Assembly (NCBI RefSeq): GCF_000002865.3
Contig: NW_001865067.1
Location: 300,089 to 364,088 of the forward strand
From: Monosiga brevicollis MX1
Lineage: Eukaryota > Opisthokonta > Choanoflagellata > Craspedida > Salpingoecidae
DNA: 64,000 nt
Direction: 5' to 3'
Part shown: positions 1 to 11,879 of the stretch, piece by piece
Position numbering within the stretch: the first letter of the stretch is position 1
Layout of the letters: the number at the start of each line of letters is the position of its first letter
Notes under the pieces: model-generated
Told to the model about the DNA's origin: nothing
What the model saw: only the letters and a program-made list of their open reading frames with translations
Database searches by the model: none
Program-made: the position numbers and the translations under genes

Positions 1-219
1 GAGGAAGGTTTGGCGGCTGTGTTGTTGATCAATTGGTCGAGTTGCGAGAGGCATTAGTATTGTACACACGGAGAGGTTGGAACGATTTCGTCTATGATGA
101 TATTATTCTATCCGGATGTATGTTATCATAAATGTGAGGAAGATGGCCACCAGGGGATGAGCAAGAAATCAGGGTCACCCCGACTGGTCATAGCTGAGAC
201 CAGCCAAAGGGCATGATCG

Positions 220-1080
220 TCAGCAGATAAAGGATCGAGCCTGCAGCGAGGCGTGTGCAGTGCCAATGGAGGACTGGGCTGAGACATTGCCACGAGGTAC
301 ACTCTCCACGTGTGCCAGCTGGGTAGAATCGTCTCGGAGATGATGGCGGTCGTCGGAGCAGGCTCGGGATCGGGAGAAAGATCGGCGCTGACGGGCGTGG
401 TGATGACGCGCCAGGCGAGGGGTACAGCGCACCAAGGTCTGCAGTCGTGTTGGTATCGAGTCGTTGTCGTCGTCATCAATCGTGGGCTTGTAGTTCTCAA
501 TAACATTTTGTTTGATGACATTGATAGGCTTGTTCATGGTTGTCGAGCGGGAGGAGGTGGCAGCGGCGACGTTGGTCTGCACACGAGAAGAAGGAGGAGA
601 GGCCGCTGTGATTGTTGTAATAGCTGTAGCAGCTGTGGCAGCGGTATCAAGCGTGGTAGCAGCAGCGAAAGTCGGGATGGCCATGTCGGTGTGAGGCTCT
701 GTCACATTCGTTGCCTCGATCCCCACGACCATTGCTGCTTCCAAGATAGAGGCTCGGTGCTTGGCCTGAACATACTGCTCGTACTCGGTCACGGTCATGC
801 TCTCGTAGAAGCTGCACTCATGCGGGTTGTCGAAGAAGACGCGTTGCAAGTGACGCCAGAAGCAGGTCTGCTGCAGCTTGTAGCAAAGGATCGATCCGTT
901 GTGGCCAGCGGCAATGCCAGGAATGGCTTGAGAGTAAGGGCTGCGTCGAGCTTGGCTGCGCGCGTGCGAAAAGGTGGTGGCTTGAGTAGTCAGGAGGATG
1001 TTCTTGTTGTAGGCGTGACGCACAATATCCGCCAGGGTAGGGGGGGAAATAGGCGCTGGGTTGGCAGCAGCAGCGCACAT
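220..1080 (-). CDS. Hypothetical Ala/Thr-rich protein
   Basis: An open frame runs through this stretch on the minus strand with no recognisable family. I chose the Met at 1080, which begins MCAAAANPAP; the frame is open further upstream to 1308. The middle (about residues 60-120) has normal globular composition, including the stretch FWRHLQRVFFDNPHECSFYE followed by an acidic helix-like segment. The rest is rich in Ala, Thr, Ser and His with an acidic DDDDND patch. The C-terminal third looks less protein-like and may be an intron or untranslated sequence, so the true end is uncertain. An overlapping plus-strand frame (310-1092) is rich in Gly, Arg and Cys and looks like its shadow. No function is proposed. 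Confidence 0.35.
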   Translation of the reverse strand: MCAAAANPAPISPPTLADIVRHAYNKNILLTTQATTFSHARSQARRSPYSQAIPGIAAGHNGSILCYKLQQTCFWRHLQRVFFDNPHECSFYESMTVTEYEQYVQAKHRASILEAAMVVGIEATNVTEPHTDMAIPTFAAATTLDTAATAATAITTITAASPPSSRVQTNVAAATSSRSTTMNKPINVIKQNVIENYKPTIDDDDNDSIPTRLQTLVRCTPRLARHHHARQRRSFSRSRACSDDRHHLRDDSTQLAHVESVPRGNVSAQSSIGTAHASLQARSFIC

Positions 1081-2965
1081 GGCTCTGGGTGAGGAGGGAC
1101 GGAACAGGTCCTGGGTGTCGGGCTGATTTTGTCTGGGTCGAGGCAAAGCGGGTTGAAAATGGAGGGAGGGACCGTGCTGGTGCAGTTGGCGTGAGGAGGC
1201 GGGTGTTGCAGGGTGCGGGATGTATAAAATGAGCCATGGTGATCGCGAGTGCAAAAACTTCTTGGACTTTATTTGCCGGCTGATAGGATCGTTTGCGGCT
1301 TGGATCAAGCACAGGCTCGTATCGACAGCTCATTCAATACGATATGACCCCACGACGTAGGGGGCAGTGTGTGACGCTCAGCAGGATGATACTCTGGCTG
1401 TAAAAGGTTGAGGGGCAACTGGGCTCTAAAGCCTTTCGTTGGGTCGCCAGTGCCAACACACAGCATCTTTCTTTCACACCATATCATGGTGCTACCCTTT
1501 TTGTCAGGTAGGCAACTGTGCTGGTACTGAGTGACAATCAACCAGAGCAACACGTGAGCTGCTTCCTCGCTGGCCCAGTCCCCACTGCTGTTGAATGGAG
1601 GAGATGTTGTTTGAGATCTGCCGTCTGATAGCCCCATGTAGACCCAACCTACGCAGTCGGGCAACATGCCAGTCACGCACATGTCCTGACAAAAGCCTTG
1701 CCGCACTTGTCCTGACAAAAGCCTTGCCCTTTAGGGTTTTTTTGAGTAGCATTGAGCACCCCAAGCAGGGAGTGGACCCAAACACAGTGTTAACTTTGGG
1801 GTGCGTTAGGGAATCTGCACTCGTTGGTTGATGCTGACCCCCGGCTCCCCCGTGTCTCTCATGCATAAGAAATCCGCATGCCTTGTCATCATGCTGTACG
1901 CAAGGTCAAGCATTCCATCATCACCGTCATGGTCATGAGAAGGAGAGAAGGAGAGAAGGAGAGAAGGAGAGAAGGAGAGAAGGAGTGAAGGAGAGAAGGA
2001 GGGAAAGACGGAAGGAGGGATGGAGAGAAGCAGCCAAAGAGCGGTGTGTGTGTGTCATGCCGAGCTTGTTGGCTTTTTATCATGACGGTTAGGGTGCGAC
2101 TCTGAACTGGTGCCAGTGATGGCGATAGCAGCGCGATGACTTGTGTGAGGGTCACCTTAAGACCCCAAGCACAAGAAGAAAACGCGTGACAATCCTGCCA
2201 AGTTGGATCAAGCATTTTGGTACAAGTGCTGACGAATAGCATCCTTGGTTAAGTGCTCACAGGCAAACTCGCTCCCTCTCTTATCACTCAACAACTCAAC
2301 AAAACGGGGGAGTGTACCCACTCTGGAAATCAGCTTATCGACTGGAATGCTCTTGCGCATGCGTCGTTAACGGCAAACCTTGCGCGTCTCGCTGATCGGG
2401 GCCAGACTGCACTTATCAGACCCAAGTAAGCTCCAGCATCAGTCGAGGAAGGAGAGAGGAAAACGCCCTCGCCATCCACTCCCAAAAAAACAGGGAGGGG
2501 GACTCACAACTTCCACGCTGCCAGCACTCTCGTCCCGGCTGTCATGGCAGCCATCATGGCCGCGACTCTTCGTCAAAAATCGATCAAAATAAATGGGCCT
2601 TTCAGACGCATAATGATTCGGTGGGCGGAGCAAGTTTTTGTCGCGCGACGCTTTCGACAAGCCTTGCGGAATGCCGCCATTATTTGTAGCGACAAGCTTT
2701 GAGCCGCAGCATTCGGCCTTGGTCAGCCTTACACAGTGGCTGAAGGGCAGGGGTAGGGTGTAGCTGTGCAACGCACCCAACTTCGCGAGGGACTGCAAAG
2801 CAACACATCAATTGCAGACCAATCACATCGTTTGGGCTCAGCCCACACTAGCCACCCCAGCGGTGAACGAAAGATGGCAATCTTAACGAGAGTCTTGTCG
2901 GCAGAATGGCAGCCACCGCGACCCAAGGCCAGGTGGCGTTGCACGGGTAAACACATTGCTTTTGC
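1081..2965. other. Gene-poor stretch with GA-rich tract
   Basis: No supportable gene was found here. It contains a 21-base direct repeat (1682-1702 and 1708-1728, period 26) and a degenerate purine tract of GAGAAG units at about 1938-2015. Short frames on both strands have no recognisable domains. A TATAAAA-like string at about 1222 lies in plus orientation with no plus-strand gene downstream. Confidence 0.5.
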
Positions 2966-5900
2966 TCAGGCCGTCGGCATCGGGTAGAGGCGCAAAGGGA
3001 TTTTGCTAGCCACTGTTAAAAAGAATGCTCCTTCTTGGCCTGGCTGAAAGGTGGTGGGGGTAATGGTATACTTCACTCCCCCCTTGGCCGTCAGGGTCGT
3101 GTACACAAATCCAGAGCGGTACGTGGGGACGTCCCTGTGTGGCAGAGCGGGGGCATGGGCATGAGTAGGAAATATGTGTGCCAAAAAGCGCATCTTGAGC
3201 CGAAAACCACGACCAGAAATTAAAGAAACAAAAAACAAAGACAGACAAAAAAAAAAAAAAAAAAAAGGATGATACGGTTCGAGGGACAACAAGCCGGTCT
3301 TGGATTCAAGTGTCAGCCGAGAAGAAACGTACACTTTCGAGCCATCAGATCCACGGATCTCAAAACCCACGCTGTATTGCCTCGGCCCTATGCATATATT
3401 GAGCGGGGTTAATACAAGACTCCCACACCACCCATCTCTGGGGTCAAGTGCAACGCGCTCACCTTCGAGTTTAACCAAGACGGGCGTGGCCGTTCCTTCG
3501 CTGCCCGGGCCCAGAAACTGAAACTTTGGGTTGATACCAAAAGTTTGTGGGTAGTTGGCACATCCTCCTGCCGTCTGGGCGGTCCACTGGCTCACAACGC
3601 GAGAGACCTCGGGAAACGGGTTTGGCAGGGCCTTCATTCGGATCTTGTGGGTGCAATACACCTATAGTCGGCGTCCGTGAAACAGTGCGCGCTTCATGAA
3701 TATACGTGGTGCACTGCTCGAGCCGAAAGGCTAATGAATGATGCGGGCAAGCAGAGGCGCTGACCTTGACGGTAAAGTTGAGCGTGTTGGTCTTCTCAAA
3801 CTGACTGATGACCAAAGTGTATGGTTGCTTGCCGCGAGGCACCTAGAGCCCCCAAATCATGAGAACAAGGTGACAACGCACCAGCTTCCGATTGGAAGGG
3901 CCCATTTCCTGCAACTCCTGTCGAGGGGTACCTTAATTTTGGTCAGGTGATGCGGGCTGTTGATCTTGACAGCCTGAGAAATGTGGTTTTGCGGGTAGTA
4001 TATGCGCTCGCCGCCACCAAAAACGTGCACCCCAATAAACTCCTAAGCACGACGCCAACCATTTGAGATAAAAAGAGGACTGGCTATCGGCAGCACGATA
4101 TTTTTGAACCATTTTAGCACGTGAGAAGCGGGTCGGCGAGCTCTTGCTTGTGTGTACCTCATTGTTGGCAAAGTCATTGAGGCGCGTAATATGGCGAGAC
4201 AGCAGGATCCACATTTCACAGTCTTCACCGGCATCAACCTCCACTCGATACTACGGTCCAAGGGGTGTGTGTTGCTTGACTGAAACGTGGGGTACGGTCA
4301 GCACTTGGTCAATCGCATGAGCTCACCTACCTGGGGATTATGCTCCATGTTGTATGCATCCTTGACTGGACCCGCATCCTAATCGATACACACGATGAGA
4401 GGGGGGAGGCGGGGTGTATGGTTATCTAACAGCACCCAAAGCGGACAATCCATAAAAGATTGTAAAAAAACCAACGGCCGCTGACATACCTGGCGCCAGC
4501 AGTAATGAAAGGTTTTGTGGTGCAAGAAGCGATCGGGCTTCCAGTTCATGTACATGACGTCGTAAAAGTGTTGCACGCTGGGCCAGTCGATCCAAAAAGT
4601 GCCATCGTCGTGCTCAACGGCTTCGCTAGCTTTGTATTGTAGGCGGCGCTGCAAGTCTTCGGTCCAGTTCTAGACACACGAAACAGCAAGAAATGCACGG
4701 CGCTCCTATCAGACCAGGTGGGAGCAAACAAAGACACACACAAGGACCTGAAAGCTTGCCAAACTTACCCGCGTGTCGTACGGAGAAAAGTTGCCAAGCC
4801 AACGCAGATGAGCCCAAGGGTTTTTGAGCCGCAGGAGCTTGAGGCCGTTGACCTCGCGCATGTCGAGTATAGCGTAAGCATGTGTCGGCACCAGCCCGGC
4901 ACGCTTTGCCTTGAGCTCTGACAACTCGCCCTGCAAGTCAAGTCGGCAAGCCAGCAGTTGAATCCACGACCAAGGCAAGGGGTGTTGCTTTCTGTACCTG
5001 CCGCTACGAAGAGCAGGCACGGCAAAGGGGAGAGAAGAGCGAGGGAAAAAGAAAGGACCAGACAAACCGTGGCTGCGGTCAACACAACGTTTCCGGCATG
5101 TAGGCCACGAAAAAGCTTGTGCCACAGATCATCGGTGCAATCCTGAGCGACAACGTTGAAAAAAAAAAAAAAAAAACGCCGGCGGTGAGTGGTGAGCTAT
5201 TATGGTTCTTTCTTATTTCTCAGCAAGTTAAAATTTGTTCAGATCATAGGGTGTGGCTAGATGATGATGATGATGATCATCCAAGCAGCTATCAACGCTC
5301 ACCGAGATTGGGAGACGGTCCGGAATCCATCCTGTCATGGCATGTAGATCCACCGAGCTGTTGCTACCAGGAAAGTCATAACTATTCGCCACGACCTGAA
5401 GAAGCCGCGGCGCGGCGCGGGGTTGGGCAATGTCGGGAGGTTGAGTAGACATTGTGAGTCATCAGCAATATGCTTTGGCAAGTGGGTGTGCCGTGCTCCT
5501 TACCTTGAGATAAGCCTTCTCCAACAGGGAAACCCAAAACTCGTCTGGATTGGCCGAGTACGAGCACAGTAACGAGTGGCGACCGGCGTCCACGGGCAGC
5601 TGGTCGTCGATGATGACCTTGCGCCAGGTTCCATTGAAGTGCAGACGAAGCAGGTACTTGCCTGATGTGTGCAGAAGCAGCATGGGTGGCGGCACAGTGA
5701 GAATACGTTGGGGGTTGGGCGAAGGGATGCTGGCATGAGGTGTGACGTTGTGACTCGTGACCAGCCGTCGACGTACCACAGGGATTGTAGATGGGGTGGC
5801 CATGGGAATTTTGTGGATAAATGGCTCCAGTTACCAGCCGGCGCTTGAAGCGCCGTTCATAATCGGCGCTAGAGTCATAAATAATAGGGATCACGGCATG

Positions 5901-7128
5901 AGACATGGCATATACGGACACAAATTTGAGTGATCTTCCTTGCGCACCCTATACTACAGAGAACCACACAAGAGCTGGGCAGTCTGACCTGATCGCGAGG
6001 GCTGAGACAAACGAGCAGTCGGAAACGAGGGTTTGCCGAACGTTTTTGCTGTGTACTTCTCGAATGATACTGGGGTTGGCGTGCAGGTCGGCTGGGCGGG
6101 CCCAGACCGCACCGTGCGAGCGCTGGCATAGCAGACAGGAAGAGCAACACATACGCGTTTGAGAAAAAAAAAAAAAGAAGAAGCAGAAGCTCTCCTTCGG
6201 GACCACGCGAGGAGAGCACGATCGGGCACACACCTGCTTGGGACTGAACGCAAGATGGCCGTCGGGATCGCTGAAGCGGCCTCGGCGGTCAATGTGGTCG
6301 TTGGCGTCAGCCGGCACCCACGGCAAGTACACACGGCCGTTGATGCTTGAGGTTTCACGCAGTACGCTGAGCTCGGCTGGGGTGTAGCTTTCACTGTCCG
6401 CAGGAACCACCGAGGGGTTAGTGCCGGCGCCTGGTAGGGAGGATTCTGAGTTTGTGGGCGAAGAGCGGGCCGCTGTCGTGGCTATGGGGGCCGGGGGTGG
6501 TGAGGGCCGGGGGTTGGGGCTATCACTTTGGGCAACTTTGAGACGCTGGAGCTTGTCGAGGGTAGCTGTGATCTTGGTGTCGAGGCGCTCGCAGTCGGAG
6601 GGTTCGACAATCAGCTTGCGAGCATCTAGCAGAGTCTGTGCGGCTTGTTCAAGGCGCTTGCGGGCGTCGTACCACTGCATGTTGCCCACGGCTTCGTTGG
6701 CGTTTCGGAGCTGCAAATCGCCGCGTCGCTCCAGCTTGGCCGCCTGCTCGACGGCAGAAGGAGTATGGCTACTGGGCGCAGAGCCGGCGGCGGCCTGTCG
6801 CGCCGCCGGAGTGCGTTGCAACATCTGGTTCAGTTGATCCAGCCGCTGTTGGTACTGTTGTGCCATGCGCTGCAGCATGAGTGGCAAAGGTGAGAGGAAA
6901 GGGGATGAGCGGTCAAACATGCAGGGCTCGGTATTCACTCCAGACGTGCACACATACCTCCATGCTGGCCGCATTGCGCCGATCGTCATCAACAGCAGCG
7001 CCCTGACATAAATAACTGATGGCCAAGGCATAACTGGGTGCAGCTTCCTTCAAGTGCAGCTGCTCATCGTACTGAATGGCCTCGGCCAGTTTGAGCTTGG
7101 CCGCCTGATAAAATCGGGCACTCGCCAT
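2966..7128 (-). CDS. CAPN7: Calpain-7 (PalB-type cysteine protease)
   Basis: Calcium-independent-type calpain that acts with ESCRT-III on endosomes. It is split into about a dozen exons. The start [10 protein letters not shown] at 7128 opens a first MIT-like helical repeat (7128-6960) and a second follows at about 6860-6570. The linker ends in [18 protein letters not shown] (about 6390-6330). The protease core holds the catalytic Cys in SDCSFVSAL (codon 6015-6017), then [29 protein letters not shown] and [18 protein letters not shown]. The His lies in PTHAYAIL (codon 4880-4882) and the Asn in [10 protein letters not shown] (codon 4820-4822), so the triad is complete. Two C2-like/calpain III domains follow, ending [10 protein letters not shown]. 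The order MIT-MIT-protease-C2L-C2L is diagnostic of calpain-7 rather than classical EF-hand calpains. A tandem TSG101 gene lies just upstream on the same strand. Several introns carry long sense-strand T tracts. Confidence 0.93.
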
Positions 7129-7308
7129 GCTGAGCCCTTCACTTCCTCCCAACACACGCGTCAAAAGCCTATCACCAAACCAAGCCAAGCCCACTGGCGT
7201 AGAGCCTCAAACTATTGCCCTTGCACTCGTCGCGCCGCCGTCAATCAGAACGCGCGACTTAAACGCTTTGAGAGAAAAACTGACGTTGGAAGAGTGAGAG
7301 AGAGAGGG

Positions 7309-7365
<57 letters not shown>

Positions 7366-7433
7366 AGAGAGAGAGAGCTTGAGAGAGAGAGAGCTTGAGA
7401 GAGCTTGAGAGAGCTTGAGAGAGCTTGAGAGAG

Positions 7434-7474
<41 letters not shown>

Positions 7475-7883
7475 TAGAGAGAGAGAGAGCTTTAGAGAGA
7501 GAGAAGAAAGAGATTTAGCTTTACCCACACACAGAGTGACGATACAAGCACAACGCGTCATGTGTACACATGTAACGTTCAAAAGGTACTGATGCTGCTT
7601 TTATTTTTTTCTGGTGCCCCAATTGGAGACTGTTTCACGTTTGACAGAGGGAGGGTGCGCAACTGGTTCAATTGATGGACCAGACAAGAGATTGGCCTAG
7701 ATCTGTGCCCGTCGTGAGGTCCATGTCTCAAAACCGAGCCACGTCAACCAACAAAGTTTGGCCCCACATGTTGAGAGCGAGCTGGGGCACAGCGCTTGGC
7801 GCCGGGTCAACCAGAAACTCTTTCTCGCGTTCACCACGTCAACACGCATCTGGCTTAGGCTCATGGGCATGACAGTGGCGGCC
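7129..7883. repeat. (GA)n/(CT)n tract between TSG101 and calpain-7
   Basis: The stretch from about 7294 to 7512 is nearly pure GA dinucleotide on the plus strand, interrupted by GAGAGCTT units. On the sense strand of calpain-7 this reads (CT)n and begins about 170 bases upstream of the start codon. The rest (7513-7883) has no recognisable gene; it holds the TSG101 3' flank. Confidence 0.9.
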
Positions 7884-10472
7884 TTAGTGGGAGTCCATGA
7901 TACCTCGAATCTTGTTAATGGTGGCGCGCACCATAAATTGCCGCTCGGCCGTTCGCTTCAGGTTCTGTGCCATTGTCAACCACGGGTTGTGTGAGCTGCC
8001 GGTCACACGCATCAAACTCACATACACCAAGTCGTGCCCATTTCCCACCACAAGACAGCAAAAACACGCAACACGCGAGAAAGCGAAACTTTGCTCAACA
8101 AGACGCCTTGTGAAAAACCAAAAAAAAAAACCAAAAAAAACCAAAAAAAAAACAAAAAAAAAAACCCCCCAAACAACAAAAAACAAGCGCAAAGACAACT
8201 GTCATGCAAGGGGAGAAAAACCTCTGGCGGGCTCACCTTGAGATATGTAGGAAGCGGGACAATGCCCCGCTTGAGACCGTCATTGAGGTAGTAGATGATA
8301 TCGTCGTAAGCCAAATCCTCTGCATATAAAGCCACCATTCTGGGTTGCAAGCAGCGAGGACGGGGGTGGGGAGCATGTCAGAAGAAACATGTTGGATAGC
8401 AGCCAGAGCAGGAGGGGCACGCGGTCGAGATCAACATGTCGCTAGTCAATGCTCAACGTACTGGCGATGCAGTGGGGCTTTGACGACAAAGATCGAGTCA
8501 ACATCCGTGTCCTGGAGCTCGGTCAAACCGGCGATGGCACGTGACATTTCCGCATCTTGTTGCTGATGTTCAGCCACGCGTGCCGTGAGACGCTCACACT
8601 CCCGCTGCAGCTCAGTCAAGAGTTGCTGGAGTTGATCCTGGCCAACCGAGAGCTCGTTGATGTCACATGAATAGTTGCTTAATGTTTCCAGTAGCGGGTT
8701 GGTGGCTTCGTTGAATGCTCGATAGATGTTTTGTCCAACACTATCTTCCAATGAAGATCGCATGGCTTGGGCCAAGGCTATGCCATGTCAAAAAGAAGAC
8801 GAGAGAAGAGGAAGGAATGGATGGTAGATGAAGGCATTGGAAAAGGTGGCAACACTTCCCTTCCCCTCCCTATCATGTGTACACTGGCTGTGGAAAATGA
8901 AATGAATGATGAGTGAATGACAAACCTTCATCTTCTTCCTGTTCCTTGCGAGCCAGGGCAGCCGACTCTTCCTGTGCACGGCGCAGGCGCTCTTCCTCAG
9001 CTGCCGAGGCCGAGGTCGTGGAATGCGAGGAGCTTGCCGAGGACGGTGGTGCCCCACCGCTGGCACCCCAGCCATTGCTGGAGCCGTAGGGCCCGACTGC
9101 TGAGTGAGGATGCACAAGACCACGCGCATGCAAAGGTGAGTCGAGGAGAAATCGGGAGATGCGTCTAGTCAAGGCACGGTTGGCAAACTGACCGGGAGCA
9201 GAAGACGGGCCGGCTGACGCGCCATAGGCGGCGTACGGACCCGCGTTTGGGGTGGATTGTGGGTACCAATTTGAGGGGCCGGCAGAGCTGGTAGGCTGGG
9301 GCGGGGGATAGAGCTGACTATTCTGGTTGGCATACGGTCCCATGGCCCCATATGGTGGGGGACCGCCGGCCTGGCTCGCTGGGGCAGGTGCAGGTGCGGG
9401 CTGGGCTCGACTGTACAGGGGTGTGTGCTGTGAGAAAACGGCACACATGTTGTCGACTAGCTCACGAAGCGTCGAGGTCTGTCGGGGCGACATGAGCAAG
9501 AGGCGGATCGAGATGTGGGTGAGGCTCGCTCCATGGCAAGTTTGGTCAAGCCCAGCGCCAAGCCCCGAGGGCGTGCGATTGGGAGCGGCAAACGCACGCT
9601 GCGATTCCAATTGTGCAGGTAAGGCAAGTATACACGTCCGTCGGGCCCGACGTGCGAGTTCTTTCCAGGATCCGGCAACTAGAGCAGGGGGTCGAGGCAG
9701 GCAACAGTGAAAATAGGGTGCTCATGCGCTGAGAACGCGCGACAATGAGAATGCGAGGTGGTTGGGCTGTTGTGTGCCATATACCTTCATGCTGCGGGTG
9801 GGAACGACGTAGCACATGGGGGCGTAGGTCGGATGCTCGCGGAAGAGCCAAATGTAAACGGGAAAGTTGTAAATTTTGCCTGTCCAAGGGGGTGATCAGG
9901 TGCCGTGCCATGATCAAGCCGTGACTGGTCAATCAAGGCCAGATAGGGCGGGTGAGGCACGGGAAGGGCCTGGACAAACCTTTGACGCGAACTGGAATGG
10001 TGCCTTTGGCATAGAGCAGGTCTGCTTGCTGACCATTGTCAAAGTCTACGAAAGGGGGCAAGGTTTTCGTGAGGGCATGCGTGGACGCGGTGCCAAATTT
10101 CAAGCACAGTTGAGAAAAAGAGCAGAGGACGTAGCGCAAGCACACATACAAAAGGTGCCGGGTACAATTTTTAGATCTTCGTAGACACTAGTCAGCTCCA
10201 TGAGATGTGAGAGAACCAGGTCCGGCTCACGATACTGAAGGAGGGATGAAGCATTCCATGTCAGGACCCCAGCAAGTTTGAGCACAATCATTGAAAGGCA
10301 AGCCGAGATCTAGTACTGATCCGGAAAATGACAGCATGGGGAGCGACCCGGAACTGCAAAAGCCGCAGATGGCCCATTCATTATTAAATTTTATTACCTT
10401 GGCAAGCACGGCGCGGCGGAGGCTTTCGCCCACCAGGAACGAGGTGGCGGCTTCGTAGTACACGCTGGCCAT
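7884..10472 (-). CDS. TSG101: TSG101/Vps23, ESCRT-I subunit
   Basis: Ubiquitin- and PTAP-motif-binding subunit of ESCRT-I, acting at endosomes in multivesicular body sorting. A short first exon gives MASVYYEAATSFLVGES then ESLRRAVLAK and joins YREPDLVLSHLMELTSVYED, matching the start of the UEV domain. The UEV domain continues through GTIPVRVKG, NFPVYIWLF, YAPMCYVVPTRSMKV and GRVYLPYLHNW. A Pro/Gly/Ala-rich linker (about 9440-9050) is followed by an Ala/Glu-rich coiled coil and helices at 8775-8450. The C-terminal steadiness box runs through VVKAPLHRQ, MVALYAEDLAYDDIIYYLND and RQFMVRATINKIRGIMDSH. All domains of the family are present in order. The start at 10472 is favoured because the N-terminal helix aligns with the family; a Met at 10526 is in frame. 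Same strand and 0.76 kb from calpain-7. Confidence 0.93.
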
Positions 10473-11233
10473 CTTGCACCGCCGGGACAGGACAGAATAG
10501 GAAACGCGCTTGATCAGGCCTGGCAAGCGTCAATCGGATGCTGCAGGCAGGAAAGGGGGTCAGTGCTTGACGAGCATGCCGAGCGCGACGAGTCGACGCA
10601 CACGATGAATTTTATTTCCGTGCTGACGCGGTCTGATACAGTCCGAGACGAGTTTACGAGGTACAGACGACTCGGAACGCACAAGGCAAGGACCCCACGC
10701 CGCGTGCCCCTTGTGTCCCAGTGAGCCTCTGTCTTCCGACGCCGCCCTTTGCAACGCTGGCGCTTGGCGCTGCCGTCCACTTTGTCGAGTGCACTGATGC
10801 TCGCAGAGCCGCAGAGATGTTGGCGAAGGTGAGATGTGTTGATAGAGGTGTGAGTGGATCGTGAACTGAGCTATAAGGAAAGAGCAAGGGTGAGAAGAGA
10901 GTGGCAGGAATCTGGGTGAAACTTGAGAGAGTCGGAAGCAGCTCGAGACGACTAAAAGCAGAATAGGTAATCCAATCTTGGAAACATCGAATCCAGTGAC
11001 GATATCGACATTTCAGACCAGTTTGCAACACCAGTTATGAACAGCCTAAAACTGCACAGGTATACATATAACTTTGGAGGGGATACTTTACTTAACAAAT
11101 GACAAGGGTGGCCCCTGATGCAAGCGGGGCCACTCTTTTCTTGTGCATCGTTCTGGATTGCACCAGCCCATTGTGACCCTCGATGCAATCCCCATCCGAC
11201 TTGCCTCTGCCAAGGAAGCATCAAACGTTAGGG
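10473..11233. other. Intergenic, no gene seen
   Basis: The promoter side of TSG101 (minus strand) and the upstream side of the small plus-strand ORFs. Short frames on both strands lack recognisable features. Confidence 0.4.
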
Positions 11234-11494
11234 ATGGCCAGGGGCCAGCCTAATATTGAAACCTCCCCTCTAAAGTGTAAAAGCTGTGGCATGAACGCCC
11301 GTTACAACGCCACACAACAACGCTATGCAACTCGCTGTGTAGCTTGCTCCCCTAAACAAAGACGGGGTTTGCTATGGGAGTGCGAGATCGGGAAAGGTGG
11401 TCAATATGCAATTTGTGCCCTGACTGAACCCGATGAGTCCCCCCCTTTGCTGGCTTTGCTGGCTTTGGATGTTATGGCTTTTTGGATTTCATAG
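11234..11494 (+). CDS. Small ORF with zinc-ribbon-like CxxC pair
   Basis: An 86-residue frame starting MARGQPNIETS. It holds two CxxC pairs (CKSC and CVAC) separated by 17 residues, then a basic KQRR patch and a further Cys-containing segment. The spacing resembles a small zinc ribbon. The C-terminal end is Leu/Ala-rich and unconvincing. No splice structure or family was recognised, so it may be a fragment or a chance frame. It lies 218 bases upstream of the next small gene on the same strand. Confidence 0.25.
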   Translation: MARGQPNIETSPLKCKSCGMNARYNATQQRYATRCVACSPKQRRGLLWECEIGKGGQYAICALTEPDESPPLLALLALDVMAFWIS

Positions 11495-11579
11495 GGGGAC
11501 GCGATCGTGCCGCGCGTTCCACTGAACCTCGTCTTGCTGGCTTCCTCTCCCCACCCTCCCCTCCCGCCTCAGGTCCCGG

Positions 11580-11595
11580 CGGAATATAAATTGAG
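11580..11595 (+). promoter_or_regulatory. TATA-like box for small gene at 11712
   Basis: An AATATAAATT string lies about 125 bases upstream of the start codon at 11712. It is followed by a C-rich, direct-repeat leader (CAGCACCTT repeated). The position suits a TATA box with a leader of about 100 bases. Confidence 0.4.
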
Positions 11596-11711
11596 GTGGC
11601 GGGCGGTACGATGGCATTTTCTCACATTGCAATCAACAGCAAATCAAGCAGCCTCTTAACCAGCACCTTCAGCACCTTCAGCACTCCTTCCCTTCCAACC
11701 CCAACAGCATC

Positions 11712-11879
11712 ATGACTGCCATCCTCTCCAAGCTCTCCCCCAACCTCAAGGCCATGGCCGTCCAGGGCTTCCTTGCCACGGCCGTCTTCCTGACTTGGAA
11801 GAACACGGCTGGCACGCCCGCGATCGCTGATCAGCAGCACCGCGAGGCCCTCCGCCGCGCTGCCCAACAAGGCTTTTAA
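11712..11879 (+). CDS. 55-residue single-span membrane protein
   Basis: An uninterrupted frame of 55 codons plus TAA starting MTAILSKLSPNLKAMAVQ. One hydrophobic segment (VQGFLATAVFLTW, about residues 17-29) is flanked by Lys residues, and the tail is polar and helical (DQQHREALRRAAQQGF). Codon choice is extremely biased toward C in third position, far more than in its neighbours, which usually marks a highly expressed gene. Size and layout resemble small accessory subunits of mitochondrial respiratory complexes or ATP synthase, but no specific family is recognised. The TATA-like box and clean leader support it being real. Confidence 0.6.
   Translation: MTAILSKLSPNLKAMAVQGFLATAVFLTWKNTAGTPAIADQQHREALRRAAQQGF

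Noticed and set aside
310-1092. Plus-strand frame opposite the 220-1080 ORF
   Set aside because: Gly/Arg/Cys/Val-rich composition typical of an antisense shadow; the minus frame has a more protein-like core.
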